Positions 52,165 to 63,700 are shown, counted from the first letter of the stretch. The stretch: 64,000 nt of DNA from Phyllobacterium zundukense (GCF_002764115.1 NZ_CP017940.1:2764501-2828500); one strand, 5' to 3'. A program made the numbers and translations. The notes: generated from the sequence alone by a model not told the origin.

Positions 52165-54999
52165 TTAGAACCGCACGGTCAAATCCGCCCGGAAGCCGTG
52201 ATCCTGAACCTCGCTGGCAATCTGCCCCTGGTAAGACAGGCTGAAAGTTGTGGCCGGAGCGAGATCGACATCGAACCCCACCTCCAGCAGCGCCGCATCA
52301 CGCGCTATCGGAAGTCCCGAAATCTCGAAAACATCCATTCCCGTAAATGACAGGCGCGACATTGGCGTGACATCGCCGAAGGCATGTCGCCAGCCCAACA
52401 TTCCGTGGAGGGTCGCTTCGGCGGAGCCAAATGACAACGGCGTCGAAGCGCGGAGCCCAAGGGTGGAGAATGTCATGTCTGTGTTCGACGAACTGCCCGA
52501 AAGCGCCGCCGTGCCGCCTGTTTCGCTGAACCCGTCGAGATGCAGATTGGCATAGGCGAGATTGGCGAAGGGTTCCAGTTCGACACTTCCGGCCTTGATC
52601 CGGTAGCCGAGCTCGCCGAAGACCTGGGCCGTCCCGCCATCGTAATCTGCGGTCAGACGTTCCTGCGATCCCGTGAACTGGACCAAGCGGTCGGTGCTGA
52701 TATCGTGCCACGTATAGCTTGCGCCGGACCGCAGACTGAGAGCTCCGAACTGTGCTCCACCGTAAATGCCAAGATGGATGTTATCGACGGAGGCCGAGGC
52801 CCCAAGGCCGGATTCATCGATGCTGGTGTGACTATAGCCTGCAAGAATGCCAAAACGGGTATGATCCCCGATCGGAGCATCACCGCCGATAAGGAAGCCA
52901 CCCAGGGAGCGGTCCACGCCGGGTACGCTATCATTGCTGTTCCAGTCTGCCCATGAACCGAAGCCCTGTCCCCATAACGCAAAGCGATCGGTCGCTGCAG
53001 TTCCAGGTTCGGCGCCGTCTGGGCCGTAGGCCAGAACGGGCATTGGCACCGCGGCAACATTGCCGAAAGCGGCGCGCAGCCGGTTATTCTCGGCATCCCT
53101 AATGAACCTGCTGTCATCGAGCAGCACACTAGCCACGGAGACATGGATTTCCCCCGGAAGTTGGGCAATGGTCACAGGCGCGGTTGCAGTGTCGAGCCCT
53201 AGCAGATTTCCGACCAGAGGATGATCACCGTCTGGATCCTTCGCCATGAAATCGTCAATGGACCACGCAGCGCTCAGCTGATTGGGCGTTTTTGCCAGAT
53301 CCGAAATGACAATATCATTGCGGCGCAAGGTCAATATGACATTGTTCGGGTCATAAGTGAGGAACTCATCAAGGAACTGCAGATTGGACGCGACATCCAG
53401 GAATTGAGTGCCATTCAATCCGCCTGCAGCGGAAAGAATGGTGTAGTCAGTCTGCACCCGCCACGTGCCTGCTGACGCGATTACTTCAACACGTCCGTCC
53501 AGCGTGGCAACACCGGAGACGAGTGTCTTGTCATTGTTGCCCGCCGGATCAACCTCTAGGAGATAGATGGATCCCGGATTGAAGGTAAGATCGCCATCCA
53601 CGGTGATTGTGCCGATGGAGTTACCCGGTGAAAGCACGCCGCCATTGCTAACAGTAGTGGACCCCACAGTACCGATGCCGCCGAGCAATCTGCCAGAGCC
53701 AACATCGATCACCCCGCCGAGCGTACCGTTAACGATAAGATCGCCCCCGATGGCATGGGTGTTACCGGTAAAGGCGCTGCTGTCGCCCGTCAGGATTGTC
53801 GTGCCGGATACCATATTCAAACTTCCCGCACCGCTCATACTTGGCGAGAATACGTAAGCGTTCTGTATGTGATCGAAATTGATCGTACCTGTGCCCTGCC
53901 CGAAAGCGATGCTATCGCCCTGCAAGGTGCCGCCATTGAGATTGATCGTGCCGGTGCCCTGCCCGAATGCGATGCTATTGGTCTGCAGGGCGCCGCCGAC
54001 TTCAAGATTGATGGTGCCGATTGCTGCCGGTTGTACGGCGATACCGATTGATCCGCTGCTCACCACAGCGCCGTCGCCGACTGCCAACGTCCCATTGCCC
54101 CGCGACCCCACATTAAGCACATTGCCGGCCGCCAGGGTCGATCCGGTTACGTTGACCGTGCCGGTTCCCGCACCCGGAAGGATGCCCTGTGAGGCAACAC
54201 CCTCTCCCCCACCGATTTCCGTGAGTCCGGAACTGAACACAGAACCGCCATCCGCGATGGTCAGAGAACCGGTGCCGCCCAGCCCGACGAAAAGGTTCTG
54301 GCCTGCATCCAATACGGCATTGGTTCCGTGGACCGTGACTGTCCCATCACCGTCCGGCAGCCTTCCGATCGCAATTGCCACGGAGCTTTGGACCGTACCG
54401 CCATCGGAGATCTCCAATGTGGCCGTTCCGTTCTGCCCGACGCTCAATCGCTGGCCGGTGTCCCAGAGAGATCCTGGATCGGAAACACGAACGACGCCTA
54501 TGGCGTCTGTGCCGAATCCGATTGCTGACCGGGGAGCGGAGCCATCAAGCGCAATGCCATCGTTGATGACCCTGGCACCGTCCTCAATGGTCAACGAACC
54601 TGTTCCCTCCTCGCCGATTGTGAGGAGATTGCCAAAATTGAATGTAGAACCTGGTCCGGTCACGATGACATCGCCGACGCTTCCGGGGAATAATCCAATA
54701 CGGGAATGCTTGAAGGACCCGGTAGGATTATCGGTCCCTAGAGTGACAATCGCACCACCGCTGATAGACAACGCGCCTTGTCCGGAGGCGCCAACATAAA
54801 TCACATATCCTGCATTCCAGGGGTTTGGCTTGGTACCCACGCCCGTATCAGGGTCGGTAAGCACGTCGCCGCTCACCACAATCTCCTGAGCCCAGCTGCT
54901 GTCCGCCAGACCCACGATGACCAGCATGGTCAAGCTCCCCGCGAGGAGCTTTCTTCGAGCAGCTTTATCAAGCCTGACGGCCAAGCACCGCATCATCAT
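52165..54999 (-). CDS. Autotransporter outer membrane beta-barrel protein (copy 1)
   Basis: 944 aa from the first of three tandem ATGs at 54999, with AAGG 8 bases upstream. A long signal peptide (to SSWAQ) is followed by a passenger of repeated beta-strand units of the type VGxxGTGSLTIADGGxV and GTVTVxGxxS. Then come PATR-like repeats (GTINLNGGTLQGDSIAFGQ) and the junction GGIGTVGSTTVSNGGVLSPGNSIGT. The C-terminal ~280 residues, from FALWGQGFGSWADW, form the beta-barrel and end in LTVRF, the outer-membrane signature. It is probably a surface adhesin or biofilm protein. It is paralogous along its length to the gene just upstream on the same strand. A candidate promoter, TTGTTC-N16-TATACT, lies at 55177-55204. 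Confidence 0.9.
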   Translation of the reverse strand: MMMRCLAVRLDKAARRKLLAGSLTMLVIVGLADSSWAQEIVVSGDVLTDPDTGVGTKPNPWNAGYVIYVGASGQGALSISGGAIVTLGTDNPTGSFKHSRIGLFPGSVGDVIVTGPGSTFNFGNLLTIGEEGTGSLTIEDGARVINDGIALDGSAPRSAIGFGTDAIGVVRVSDPGSLWDTGQRLSVGQNGTATLEISDGGTVQSSVAIAIGRLPDGDGTVTVHGTNAVLDAGQNLFVGLGGTGSLTIADGGSVFSSGLTEIGGGEGVASQGILPGAGTGTVNVTGSTLAAGNVLNVGSRGNGTLAVGDGAVVSSGSIGIAVQPAAIGTINLEVGGALQTNSIAFGQGTGTINLNGGTLQGDSIAFGQGTGTINFDHIQNAYVFSPSMSGAGSLNMVSGTTILTGDSSAFTGNTHAIGGDLIVNGTLGGVIDVGSGRLLGGIGTVGSTTVSNGGVLSPGNSIGTITVDGDLTFNPGSIYLLEVDPAGNNDKTLVSGVATLDGRVEVIASAGTWRVQTDYTILSAAGGLNGTQFLDVASNLQFLDEFLTYDPNNVILTLRRNDIVISDLAKTPNQLSAAWSIDDFMAKDPDGDHPLVGNLLGLDTATAPVTIAQLPGEIHVSVASVLLDDSRFIRDAENNRLRAAFGNVAAVPMPVLAYGPDGAEPGTAATDRFALWGQGFGSWADWNSNDSVPGVDRSLGGFLIGGDAPIGDHTRFGILAGYSHTSIDESGLGASASVDNIHLGIYGGAQFGALSLRSGASYTWHDISTDRLVQFTGSQERLTADYDGGTAQVFGELGYRIKAGSVELEPFANLAYANLHLDGFSETGGTAALSGSSSNTDMTFSTLGLRASTPLSFGSAEATLHGMLGWRHAFGDVTPMSRLSFTGMDVFEISGLPIARDAALLEVGFDVDLAPATTFSLSYQGQIASEVQDHGFRADLTVRF

Positions 55000-55552
55000 A
55001 ATAACCTTGTCAAAATGGCATCGCGGGATTGGCGTACAGCATTCATGCTGATCGTGCGGCTGCCTCAGGCGGCCTTGCATCATGGCAAAGTATAAAAAGC
55101 CAAACCAACACCCGAAACGAGCGTTCAAAAGGAGCCTACCGCAGTAGACTTGCCGTTACTTAAATCAGGAAATTGCAGTATACCATACTATAGTAGTAGA
55201 ACAATTAGCATAGTAAGAGCTCAACCTGGACGCGCAGATCAGGTCGCGGCGGTTGCACATCGTCCCCAAAACGTACACTCTCCCGCGAGCAGGAGAGCGC
55301 TCAACCTGTGATCTGTGGTAGATGAATGCTACACGTGGTGTGCGCCAAGCCGGCGCTTTGAGTGTTGTTTCGTTGTCACCAATCCAACAATTTCCAAATA
55401 TATTGTACCCAATTTGTTGTATTGCGCCGCCTTATAGTTAACGGATCTGGTGACAGTCAATACTACCTTAGTAGCATTGACTGTATTTATTATTGCCTGC
55501 GAAATGTGAGGCACCCGCCTGCTACCGACCAAAACTATGGAATTTCATTCGG
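55000..55552. other. 553-base intergenic region between the two autotransporters
   Basis: No supportable gene. It holds a minus-strand promoter candidate (55177-55204), a 10-base direct repeat GCTCAACCTG at 55219-55228 and 55299-55308 (80 apart), an inverted repeat CTCTCC/GGAGAG at 55278-55297, and a long hairpin at 55453-55484. The hairpin arms are ACAGTCAAT and ATTGACTGT with inner CTAC/GTAG. The hairpin region is similar to sequence upstream of the second autotransporter (59345-59414). Confidence 0.5.
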
Positions 55553-58500
55553 TCAGAACCTCACATTGAGGTTGGCCTTGAAGCCGTGATCCTGAACCTT
55601 GCTGGCGATCTGCCCCTGGTAGACAAGGCCGATTGTCGTGTTTTTCGCTACATCCATGTCAAATCCTGCTTCCAGCAATGCCGTATCGCGCGCGATTGGC
55701 AGACCCGAAACATCGAAGGTGCCCGCTCCCGCGAAGGCATTGCTTGAAACCGGGGTGATATCTCCATAGGCATGACGCCATGCAGCTGTTCCCCGCAGCG
55801 TCGCATCGGCAAAACCCAATGACAGCTCGGTCGATGCGCGCAGGCCGAGCGTGCTGTAGGTGACGTCATTGGTCGATGCGCCACCGGAGAGCGCCGCCGT
55901 TCCGCCAGTCTCGGCGAAACTGGCGGAGCGCAGATTGGCATAAGCGAGATTTGCAAAGGGTTCGAGGTCGACACTTGCGGCTCTGATATTGTAGCCGATC
56001 TCACCAAAGGCTTGTGCGGTTCCCGCATGATAGTCGGCGCCGAGATATTCCCGCGTGTCGGTGAACTGCACCTGGCGCTCGATGCCGATATCGTGCCTGG
56101 TATAGCTGGCACCGGAGCGCAGCTTCACCGCGCCGAGTTCTGCGCCGCCATAGACATCAAGATAGTAACTGTCCACCGAGGCTGATGCGGCAAGGTCCGG
56201 TTCATCAAGCTTCGTGTGGCCGTAGCCGCCAACGAGGCCGAGGCGGACATGATCGCCAATCGCCGCATCGCCGCCGGCAAAGACACCGCCGATGGAGCGG
56301 TCAAGACCGGCGAAGGCCTCATCGCTCTTCTTGTCTTCCCACGAGCCAAAGCCCTGAGCCCATAGCGCGAACCGATCGGTCGTGGCGGCCTGCAGTTCGG
56401 CGCCTTCCGGGCCGAAGGCCAGCACCGGCACGGGCACGGACGATACGCCAAAGGCCGAACGCATCCTGTTGTTGACGGCCTCGTTGATGAAGCGGCTGTC
56501 CTCGAGCAGCACACCCGCCAGCGAGGGGTAGATCTTGCCTTGAAGCTGGGCGATGGTGCGGTCCGGGTTCTTCTCGTCCACCGGCACTTCGAGGGAGAGG
56601 ATGACGGTATTGGCATCCGGATAACCGATGACCGGTTTGAGAAAGGCCAAATTCGCGGTGACGCCGCTGAAAAGCCCCGAAACGCCGCCGGTTGAGGTCA
56701 GGATCGTATAGGTGGTCGTCGGCTGCCCATTGCCGCTATCCGCCTCAACCTGCACACGTGCACCATTCAGCGATGCGGTACCCGAAACCTCACTCTTGTC
56801 ACTGGTGCCATCGGCACTGGTTTCGACCAGATAGGTCGATCCGGGGCTGAAGGTGAGATCGCCATTGACATGGATCGTCCCCATGGAATTGCCGGGCGCC
56901 AATATCGCCAGATCCTCGATCGTCGTTGAACCCACAGTGCCAATACCGCCAAGCACGCCGCCGCCCAGCACATCGAGCGTACCGCCAAGGACGCCATTGA
57001 CGGAAAGAATGCTTTTATCGAAGACCTGCGTCTTGCCGTTAAAAGCGCCGCTGTCGCCGCTCAGAATGACATGGCCGGAAAGGACATTCAGATTGCCATA
57101 GCCTTCCATGGCCGTTGCGAAGGCATAATCGGCTTTCGAATCAAAATTGAGCGTGCCATCGCCATCGCTGAAGGTCAGAAGGTCAGTGTTGAATGTACCG
57201 CCCTCGTTGATATTGATGGTGCTGGCGACATCGTCTGTGACCGCAAGTATCGTTGCTTGGCTATTTACCACGCCACCATTGCTGATATTGAGCGTCCCGC
57301 TGCCCGCGTCACCGACAGTCAGAACGCCTGTTGTAGTCCATTGCGAACCTGCTCCGCTGACGTTGACACCACCAGCAAAGTTGGTGCTATTTCCAATGGA
57401 AGATGATGCGCCGACGCTGACAACACCGCCATTCGTGATGTCGAGTGAGCCGTCAAGGGTCATATCCGTGCCGGTAGATAATTTTGACCCTACCCCATCT
57501 ACCTGGACGGTACCTAGTGCGCTCACTTTTGTCATCCCGGTATTGTTGACGGCGCCGCCGTGGGTAATGGCCAAACTGGCAGTCCCGTACTGGCCGACAA
57601 GCAGGATGTCGCTTGTCTCCAATACAGAATTCATGCCCGTCACCTCTGCAACGCCTGAACTTCCATCCCGTACGGCAAGGAAAGTTCCCGTTGGTGCGTT
57701 GACCTTTCCACCCTTTTCAATGATCAAAGTACCAAACCCGAAATCGCCGATTGCGATCCCGTAGTCTGAGGTCCAGGATGAACCCGGACCTGTCACGCGC
57801 ACAGTTCCGATACTTCCCGGCCTGGCGGCTATTTGTCCTGTTCCTGCATTCCGGACCGTGCCACCGTTTTCAACAGTCAAATCTCCGATGCCAAAGTTTC
57901 CAATAGTCAACCCGACATTATTTGACCCTTCGTGTGGTGCGCCGCCCGAAATCCAGGATGAATTTGTGCCCGTGACTACAACTGTTCCTATGCTGCTCAC
58001 CGCATCACCGATTGTCGCGCGGCCCCACACCGCCATTTTCAATGAACAGATTTCCCCTGCCCCCGCCGCCAATTATCAGACCAGTAATGCCCGCCTCGAC
58101 CTCAGACCATTGTGAGCCCGGACCGGTCACGCGCACCGTACCACTGCCACCGGCCTCTTGGCCGATAATCGCCTCTTGCGCGTGAGTAAGAGAGCCACCA
58201 CCCTGGATCGTCAGCGTGCCGTTGCCAGCGCCTCCGACTGTGAGAGCTCCATCCGTCTTCAACGAGCCGCCCGCGCCGACAATAACCGTACCGGTCGAGC
58301 CTTCCCGCTCCGCGATCACTGTCGATTCGCTGGTTACCGACCCACCATCACTGATATTCAGCGTGCCATTGCCGAATAGCCCCACAGTGAGAACGTTGCT
58401 GTTCAAAGTGCCATCCGCAGTAATCGTCGCGGTGCCATTGCCAATCGACGAGCCAATATTATCGAGTCCGATTATCATCGATTGACTGGTCACCGCACCG

Positions 58501-59129
58501 CCATCCTTGACTATCAGCGTGCCGCTGCCCGTATCACCAACAATGAAAAGAGAGCCGATATTAACAAGGCCCTCGTCGCTGATAGTCAACGTTCCTTTCC
58601 CCTCGTTCGCTACGATGAACTCAGGAGTTTCCAAGACAGAATTCTTGCCGGCTACATTCACCTCACCTTGAGTTCCCGATGAATGGCCTATCGTTATCCA
58701 ATTTTTTGTGCTTACTCGTGCGCCATTTTCAACCGTTAACACTCCACCATTTTTGGTATTGCCGATCATCATCCAGCTGTCGACAGACCAAGCCGAATCC
58801 GGACCTATAACGTGTACTGTTCCGATGCCCCCTCCACTTGAACTGATCGTTGCAGTTTGAACATTATCGACAACACCACCGTCCTTGATCACCAGGGTTC
58901 CAGACCCGTTATCGCCAACCACTAAATCTTCGTTGATATGCCATGGGCTCGGATGATCGCTTGTCGGCTGCGTGGAAATGATCACTGTCGCCCCACCGTC
59001 GATGATCTCATCCGCCGCAAAGGCCGCATTCCCCATGGCGGCGAGCGCAAGGCCGGAAACTGTGATCAGGAGGAGTTTGCGCTTTGTATTGATGCTGGAG
59101 CGCCGGATGAGCGAATTATGGCTTTTCAT
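55553..59129 (-). pseudogene. Autotransporter (copy 2), interrupted by a frameshift
   Basis: Two overlapping frames form one protein of about 1190 aa. The N-terminal part starts at the ATG at 59129 (AAGGTGA about 9 bases upstream). It has a signal peptide ending NAAFA and a passenger of VGDNGSGTLVIKDGGVV-type repeats, and ends at 58005 after ENGGVGPRDNR. The remaining passenger, PATR repeats and a barrel (FALWAQGFGSWEDKKS to LNVRF) run in another frame to 55553. Deleting one C from the CCCC at 58023-58026 joins them as ENGGVGRATIGDAVSSIG, which fits the repeat pattern. The barrel closely resembles copy 1. If real, the shift would yield a secreted fragment without an anchor. It could also be a sequencing error or a phase-variable state. 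Confidence 0.85.
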
Positions 59130-59915
59130 TTTCAAAATCACCTTATCAAAATCGGCATTTTGAACGTGCGAACCCTGGGCCCCGGCAACGTCAGGTTGTC
59201 CAGGACACCCGCGTCGTCGTGGTGAAAAATCGCCAGAAAAAATGCCCAAATTACTTTATTGGGAAAATATATCCAACTTATTGGGACTGAAAAATAGGGA
59301 CCAATTTGTCGAGTATGATCCGTGTAGGCCGATCAAAAAAGCTTAGTCAATTAGACCTTGGTAGCGTTGCAGAAACATCAATTAACTATCATAGGTTGTA
59401 TTATTATTGCGAAACCAGGCCGAAATCAACCGGCATTAACCGTCTAAAACCGGTTTGAAATCAAATGGTTTGATGGGATCGAGACCAGTTTCGGCGGCAG
59501 GCGCCAAACGACCTGATTGAGTGCTAAAAAAGCCACCGAACTTTGTTCGGCCACTACACCAGAAAAGATGAAATGGACATCACCGTGGCAAACAAACCGC
59601 ATCTGGATAGCTGGTTTGTCAGGTCGTGTCAGGTTGAATGGAGCACCTGTATTTACTGATCGAAGTACGATTCGAGACTTGGGGATTTAGTTTCAAATAC
59701 AATTATACACGTGTAGCCATTTTATACTTTACGCATGTAAATTTATATTTGAACGCTTGAAAGACGCCGAATGCCCTAGTGAACAATCAAGTACGGCGAG
59801 TCGGCCGACATCCGGCTCCGCTTCAACAAGATTGCGGGCATAAATGCTTGGTCGCACCGGCGCCCCGCGCGGTCCAGTGATGTGCCAGAAACGGATTTAA
59901 TGGAAAATTAGCGCC
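59130..59915. other. 786-base intergenic region upstream of the second autotransporter
   Basis: AT-rich, with no gene I can support (the longest short frames are ~40-50 codons without ribosome sites or recognisable sequence). The part near 59345-59414 resembles the region upstream of copy 1: AGTCAAT, ACCTTGGTAGCGTTG and TGTATTATTATTGC. A minus-strand terminator-like hairpin lies at 59525-59550, far from any annotated stop. Confidence 0.5.
59525..59550 (-). terminator. Terminator-like hairpin in the long intergenic region
   Basis: On the minus strand CCGAAC-AAA-GTTCGG is followed by TGGCTTTTTTAG, a 6-bp stem plus T-run. It is 365 bases beyond the lipoprotein stop, so it may end that transcript or an unrecognised small RNA. 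Confidence 0.6.
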
Positions 59916-60587
59916 TTATTCCCAGGGAATGAGGTTGCGCCAGCTGAAGCCCTTGTCCTTGCGGGCTGCGGCCTTGCGCTCGCGCTCTTTCTTGGCTTCG
60001 TCCTCGCCGAGTTCATTGGTGGCAGCTGTTGACGCTGGAGCACGGTACTCCAGCGGCGGCTCGCTCAGATAGCGGCGTGTCGTCGGTGATCCCGCTGTTG
60101 CCGCGAGCTTACGCGCACGAAAGTCAGCGCTCTGATCGGTCTGCCCGTGCGGCACAACCTTTGGGGTCTTGTCGCCGAAGAAGCCGTAATCGGACGCGTT
60201 CGTGTCCTGCTTGGCAAGAGGCATATCGTTCTCGACCTCAGGCGTGAAGTTCGGATTGTTCTGATTGGCTGTTGCGGTATCGCGAATACGCTTGCGCCGC
60301 GCCTCAGGCGATTCCGGCCAGGCAGAACTGTTTTCCGCTACAACATTGTTTTGCGGCGCCGGCAATTGCGCTGCCTTGCCCTGGGCAGGGCGGACAAGTT
60401 CCGGGCGGGGATTGTAGGCAATCTCGTTTCGCTTCTTCGGTCCGAACGACGCGAGGTTCGACATATCGTCCAGCAATTGACTACCGGAGGTCTTGTCCGT
60501 GCCATAGGTCGGCGAGGAAACGCAGCCACCAAGCGCCAGCGAGGCGACCAATGCACCCAGAACCGTAATACGTCCGTTCAAATCCAT
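59916..60587 (-). CDS. Putative lipoprotein downstream of ileS
   Basis: 223 aa from the ATG at 60587. A lipoprotein signal (ITVLGALVASLALGGC, lipobox ALGGC) is followed by a Pro/Ala/Asn/Lys-rich, mostly disordered chain. It contains NEIAYNPRPELVRP, a segment SSAWPESPEARRKRIRD and a basic C-terminus ending KGFSWRNLIPWE. The PR-xLV-P and WP-x-P-x2-R pattern recalls DUF3035 (BamF-type) lipoproteins of alphaproteobacteria, but this is a weak match by eye. It is probably in the outer membrane. The gene follows ileS after a likely terminator, so it may have its own promoter. Confidence 0.75.
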   Translation of the reverse strand: MDLNGRITVLGALVASLALGGCVSSPTYGTDKTSGSQLLDDMSNLASFGPKKRNEIAYNPRPELVRPAQGKAAQLPAPQNNVVAENSSAWPESPEARRKRIRDTATANQNNPNFTPEVENDMPLAKQDTNASDYGFFGDKTPKVVPHGQTDQSADFRARKLAATAGSPTTRRYLSEPPLEYRAPASTAATNELGEDEAKKERERKAAARKDKGFSWRNLIPWE

Positions 60588-60745
60588 ACTTGCCACTTCC
60601 AACGAGAGCCTTGAGCAGATTACGCTGCTGATCAAATTTGCTTGATCTATGCCCTGCCTCCAAAATCAGGCAGTTCAATGGCAAGCCTTTTACATGAGGC
60701 AAACCATATTAAGCAAGCCGATGGCAGTTATTGTTAAGAATTAGA

Positions 60746-60771
60746 GCGGATCACGAAAAATCGCGACCCGC
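60746..60771 (-). terminator. Terminator hairpin after ileS
   Basis: On the minus strand GCGGGTCGCGA pairs with TCGTGATCCGC over 11 bp (two G-T pairs) around TTTT, 10 bases past the ileS stop, followed by CTAATTCTTAAC. Confidence 0.65.
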
Positions 60772-60781
60772 CTTTCCGAGT

Positions 60782-63700
60782 TTAAACGGCGAGCTTTCCG
60801 AGTTTTGCAAGCTCGTGCAGGGCGGCAGCGTCACGGGCCGAGACGTCCGGGTAGACCGAGTCCAAGCCGACATCATGGGTATAACGCCATGAACGGGCGC
60901 ATTTCGTACCTGAGGCTCGTTCCGATAGAATCGCAACGCCTTTGACGTCATCCGCCACGAATGCTTCCGCAGGGGCCGCCTCACCCTTGATCGTGATGGC
61001 GCTGGTGATGCAGATCTCGGCCATGTCGAGATCCTTCACGGCGCCAAGCAGTTCCGGATCGGTGATGAAGACGACTGGGGCCGCTTCCAGCGACGAGCCT
61101 ATGGTCTTCTTTGCGCGTTCGAGTTCAAGCGCTCCCGTAACAACACGCCGCACGTCGCGCACCTTGCGCCATTTGGCGGCGAGCTCATCGTTCTTCCACT
61201 CCTTCGGCGTATCCCGAAACTGCTCAAGATGCACCGATACGGCACTCTTGTGCAGGTCGAGCCATGCTTCCTCTGTGGTGAATGGCAGCATCGGCGCCAG
61301 CCATGTGACGATGCGATCGAAGAGATGGCGCACGACCTGCAGCGCTGCCTTGCGCTTGATGCTCGAGGGCGCGTCGCAATAGAGCGCGTCCTTGCGAATG
61401 TCGAAATAGAAAGCCGAGAGTTCGACATTCATGAAGTCGATCAGTGCGCGGGTGATGCGCTTGAACTCGAACGTATCGTAACCTGACCGCACGAGTTCAT
61501 CGAGCTCGGCCAGACGATGCAGCATCAGCTTTTCAAGTTCTGGCATGTCCGCATAGGCAATCTCGTCGCCCTCATCATGGGCTAGCGTGCCGAGCATCCA
61601 GCGGATCGTGTTGCGCAGCTTGCGATAGGCATCGATATTGGTCTGGATGATGTTCTTGCCGAGGCGCTGGTCTTCCCAGTAATCCGTCGTCATGACCCAG
61701 AGGCGGAGAATATCCGCGCCGGAATCCTTGATCACGTCCTGCGGTGTGACCGTATTGCCGAGCGACTTCGACATCTTGCGCCCTTCCTCGTCCATGGTGA
61801 AGCCATGGGTAACGAGGGTGTTGTAGGGCGCACGGCCGCGCGTGCCGCAGCTTTCCAGCAGTGAGGAATGGAACCAGCCGCGATGCTGGTCCGAACCTTC
61901 AAGATAGACGTCGGCGGGCCACTTCAGGTCCGGGCGGTCTTCCAATGTGAAGACATGGGTCGAGCCTGAGTCGAACCAGACATCGAGAATGTCGCGAACC
62001 TGCGTCCACGGCTCGTTGGCCTTTTCGCCAAGGAACCGCTCGCGGGCACCTTCGGCAAACCAGGCATCGGCACCTTCCCGTTCGAAGGCTTCGAGAATGC
62101 GCCCGTTGACGGCGTCATCCTTGAGGATATTACCGTTCTCATCGGCAAAGACACAGATCGGCACGCCCCATGCCCTTTGACGCGAAAGCACCCAATCCGG
62201 CCGGTCTTCGATCATGGCGCGCAGGCGGTTTTGGCCGCCAGCTGGTACGAAACGAGTTTCGTCGATGGCAGCAAGCGCGCGGGAACGCAGCGTGGTCTGA
62301 TCGCCGAGATCCTTGTCCATATAGACGAACCATTGCGGCGTGTTGCGGAAGATGACCGGCTTCTTCGAGCGCCAGGAATGCGGGTAGCTGTGCTTCAGGC
62401 GGCCGCGCGCGAAGAGCGCATTGCGGGCGATGAGTTCGTCGATGACAGCCTTGTTGGCATCGCCCTTCTTGCCATTATCATCGATGACACGTGCAGCTCC
62501 ACCTTCGCGGTCCGGTCCAAAGCCCGGCGCGTCCTTGGTGTAGTAGCCTGCATCGTCAACCGCGAAAGGGATTGCAGGAGAGATGCCACGTGCTTCGAGG
62601 TCGCGCGCTGCGTTCATCCAGGCTTCAAAGTCCTCGCGGCCATGGCCAGGTGCAGTATGGACGAAACCTGTACCCGCGTCGTCGGTGACGTGATCGCCGT
62701 CCAGCATGGGCACGACGAATTCGTACCCCCCGCCAAAGCCTTCAAACGGATGGGCGAGAGCGATCGCCGCAAGCTCGTCAGCCGAGACAGTCCGGATACG
62801 CTTGAATGTCAGCTTGGCCTTTATCGCCGATTCCTCGGCAAGCGCATCAGCAAAGATCAGTTTCTCGCCTGGACGCGGCCCGAAATCATTCTCGACCGAC
62901 TCCACTTCGTAAAGACCATAAGCGACTCGCGGCGAGTAGCTAACAGCGCGGTTGCCTGGGATGGTCCAAGGCGTCGTCGTCCAGATGACGACCTGCGCCG
63001 ATGATAAATCAGACGGCCCTTTCACCACCGGGAACTTCACCCAGATCGTGTCGCTCTCGACATCCTGATACTCGACCTCGGCCTCGGCCAAGGCAGTGCG
63101 CTCGACCACCGACCACATCACCGGCTTGGAGCCGCGATAGAGCTGGCCGGACATAGCGAATTTCAAGAGTTCGCCGGCGATGCGGCTTTCCGCATGGAAG
63201 GCCATGGTCGTATAGGGATTTTCGAAATCACCCTCGATGCCGAGCCGCTTGAACTCACCTGACTGGATCTTGATCCAGTTGGTGGCGAACTCGCGGCATT
63301 CCTTGCGGAACTCGTTGATCGGAACGTCGTCCTTGTCCTTGCCCTTGGCACGGTACTGTTCCTCGATCTTCCATTCGATCGGCAGGCCATGGCAATCCCA
63401 GCCCGGCACGTAGTTGGAGTTGTAGCCGCGCATCTGGAACGAGCGGGTGATGACATCCTTGAGGATTTTGTTCAGCGCGTGGCCGATATGGATGTTGCCG
63501 TTGGCATAGGGCGGGCCGTCATGCAGGACGTAGAGCGGGCGCTCCCTGGCATCCTCGCGCAGCTTCTTGTAGAGGTTCATCTCCTGCCAGCGCGCAACGA
63601 ATTCCGGCTCCTTGGCGGGCAGACCGGCGCGCATCGGGAAATCCGTCTGTGGCAGATAAAGTGTCTTCGAATAATCGAGTGTCGTGGACGTATCGGTCAT
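60782..63700 (-). CDS. ileS: Isoleucyl-tRNA synthetase
   Basis: 972 aa. A class I synthetase that charges tRNA-Ile. It has the HIGH motif ([16 protein letters not shown]) near residue 70, the connective editing domain ([35 protein letters not shown]), the KMSKS motif ([12 protein letters not shown]) and the C-terminal anticodon-binding domain with [17 protein letters not shown]. The C-terminus is complete (KLGKLAV). The ATG gives the normal N-terminus ([22 protein letters not shown]). Confidence 0.97.
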   Translation of the reverse strand: MTDTSTTLDYSKTLYLPQTDFPMRAGLPAKEPEFVARWQEMNLYKKLREDARERPLYVLHDGPPYANGNIHIGHALNKILKDVITRSFQMRGYNSNYVPGWDCHGLPIEWKIEEQYRAKGKDKDDVPINEFRKECREFATNWIKIQSGEFKRLGIEGDFENPYTTMAFHAESRIAGELLKFAMSGQLYRGSKPVMWSVVERTALAEAEVEYQDVESDTIWVKFPVVKGPSDLSSAQVVIWTTTPWTIPGNRAVSYSPRVAYGLYEVESVENDFGPRPGEKLIFADALAEESAIKAKLTFKRIRTVSADELAAIALAHPFEGFGGGYEFVVPMLDGDHVTDDAGTGFVHTAPGHGREDFEAWMNAARDLEARGISPAIPFAVDDAGYYTKDAPGFGPDREGGAARVIDDNGKKGDANKAVIDELIARNALFARGRLKHSYPHSWRSKKPVIFRNTPQWFVYMDKDLGDQTTLRSRALAAIDETRFVPAGGQNRLRAMIEDRPDWVLSRQRAWGVPICVFADENGNILKDDAVNGRILEAFEREGADAWFAEGARERFLGEKANEPWTQVRDILDVWFDSGSTHVFTLEDRPDLKWPADVYLEGSDQHRGWFHSSLLESCGTRGRAPYNTLVTHGFTMDEEGRKMSKSLGNTVTPQDVIKDSGADILRLWVMTTDYWEDQRLGKNIIQTNIDAYRKLRNTIRWMLGTLAHDEGDEIAYADMPELEKLMLHRLAELDELVRSGYDTFEFKRITRALIDFMNVELSAFYFDIRKDALYCDAPSSIKRKAALQVVRHLFDRIVTWLAPMLPFTTEEAWLDLHKSAVSVHLEQFRDTPKEWKNDELAAKWRKVRDVRRVVTGALELERAKKTIGSSLEAAPVVFITDPELLGAVKDLDMAEICITSAITIKGEAAPAEAFVADDVKGVAILSERASGTKCARSWRYTHDVGLDSVYPDVSARDAAALHELAKLGKLAV

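Noticed and set aside
53000..59100. Short regular DNA repeats resembling a CRISPR or satellite array
   Set aside because: They are codon-level echoes of the autotransporter passenger repeats (GTG-TLTI-DGG units), diverged and without spacers.
59573..59695. Plus-strand 40-codon frame starting MKWTSPWQTN in the long intergenic region
   Set aside because: No clear ribosome binding site, no recognised family, and the minus-strand terminator upstream does not support it.
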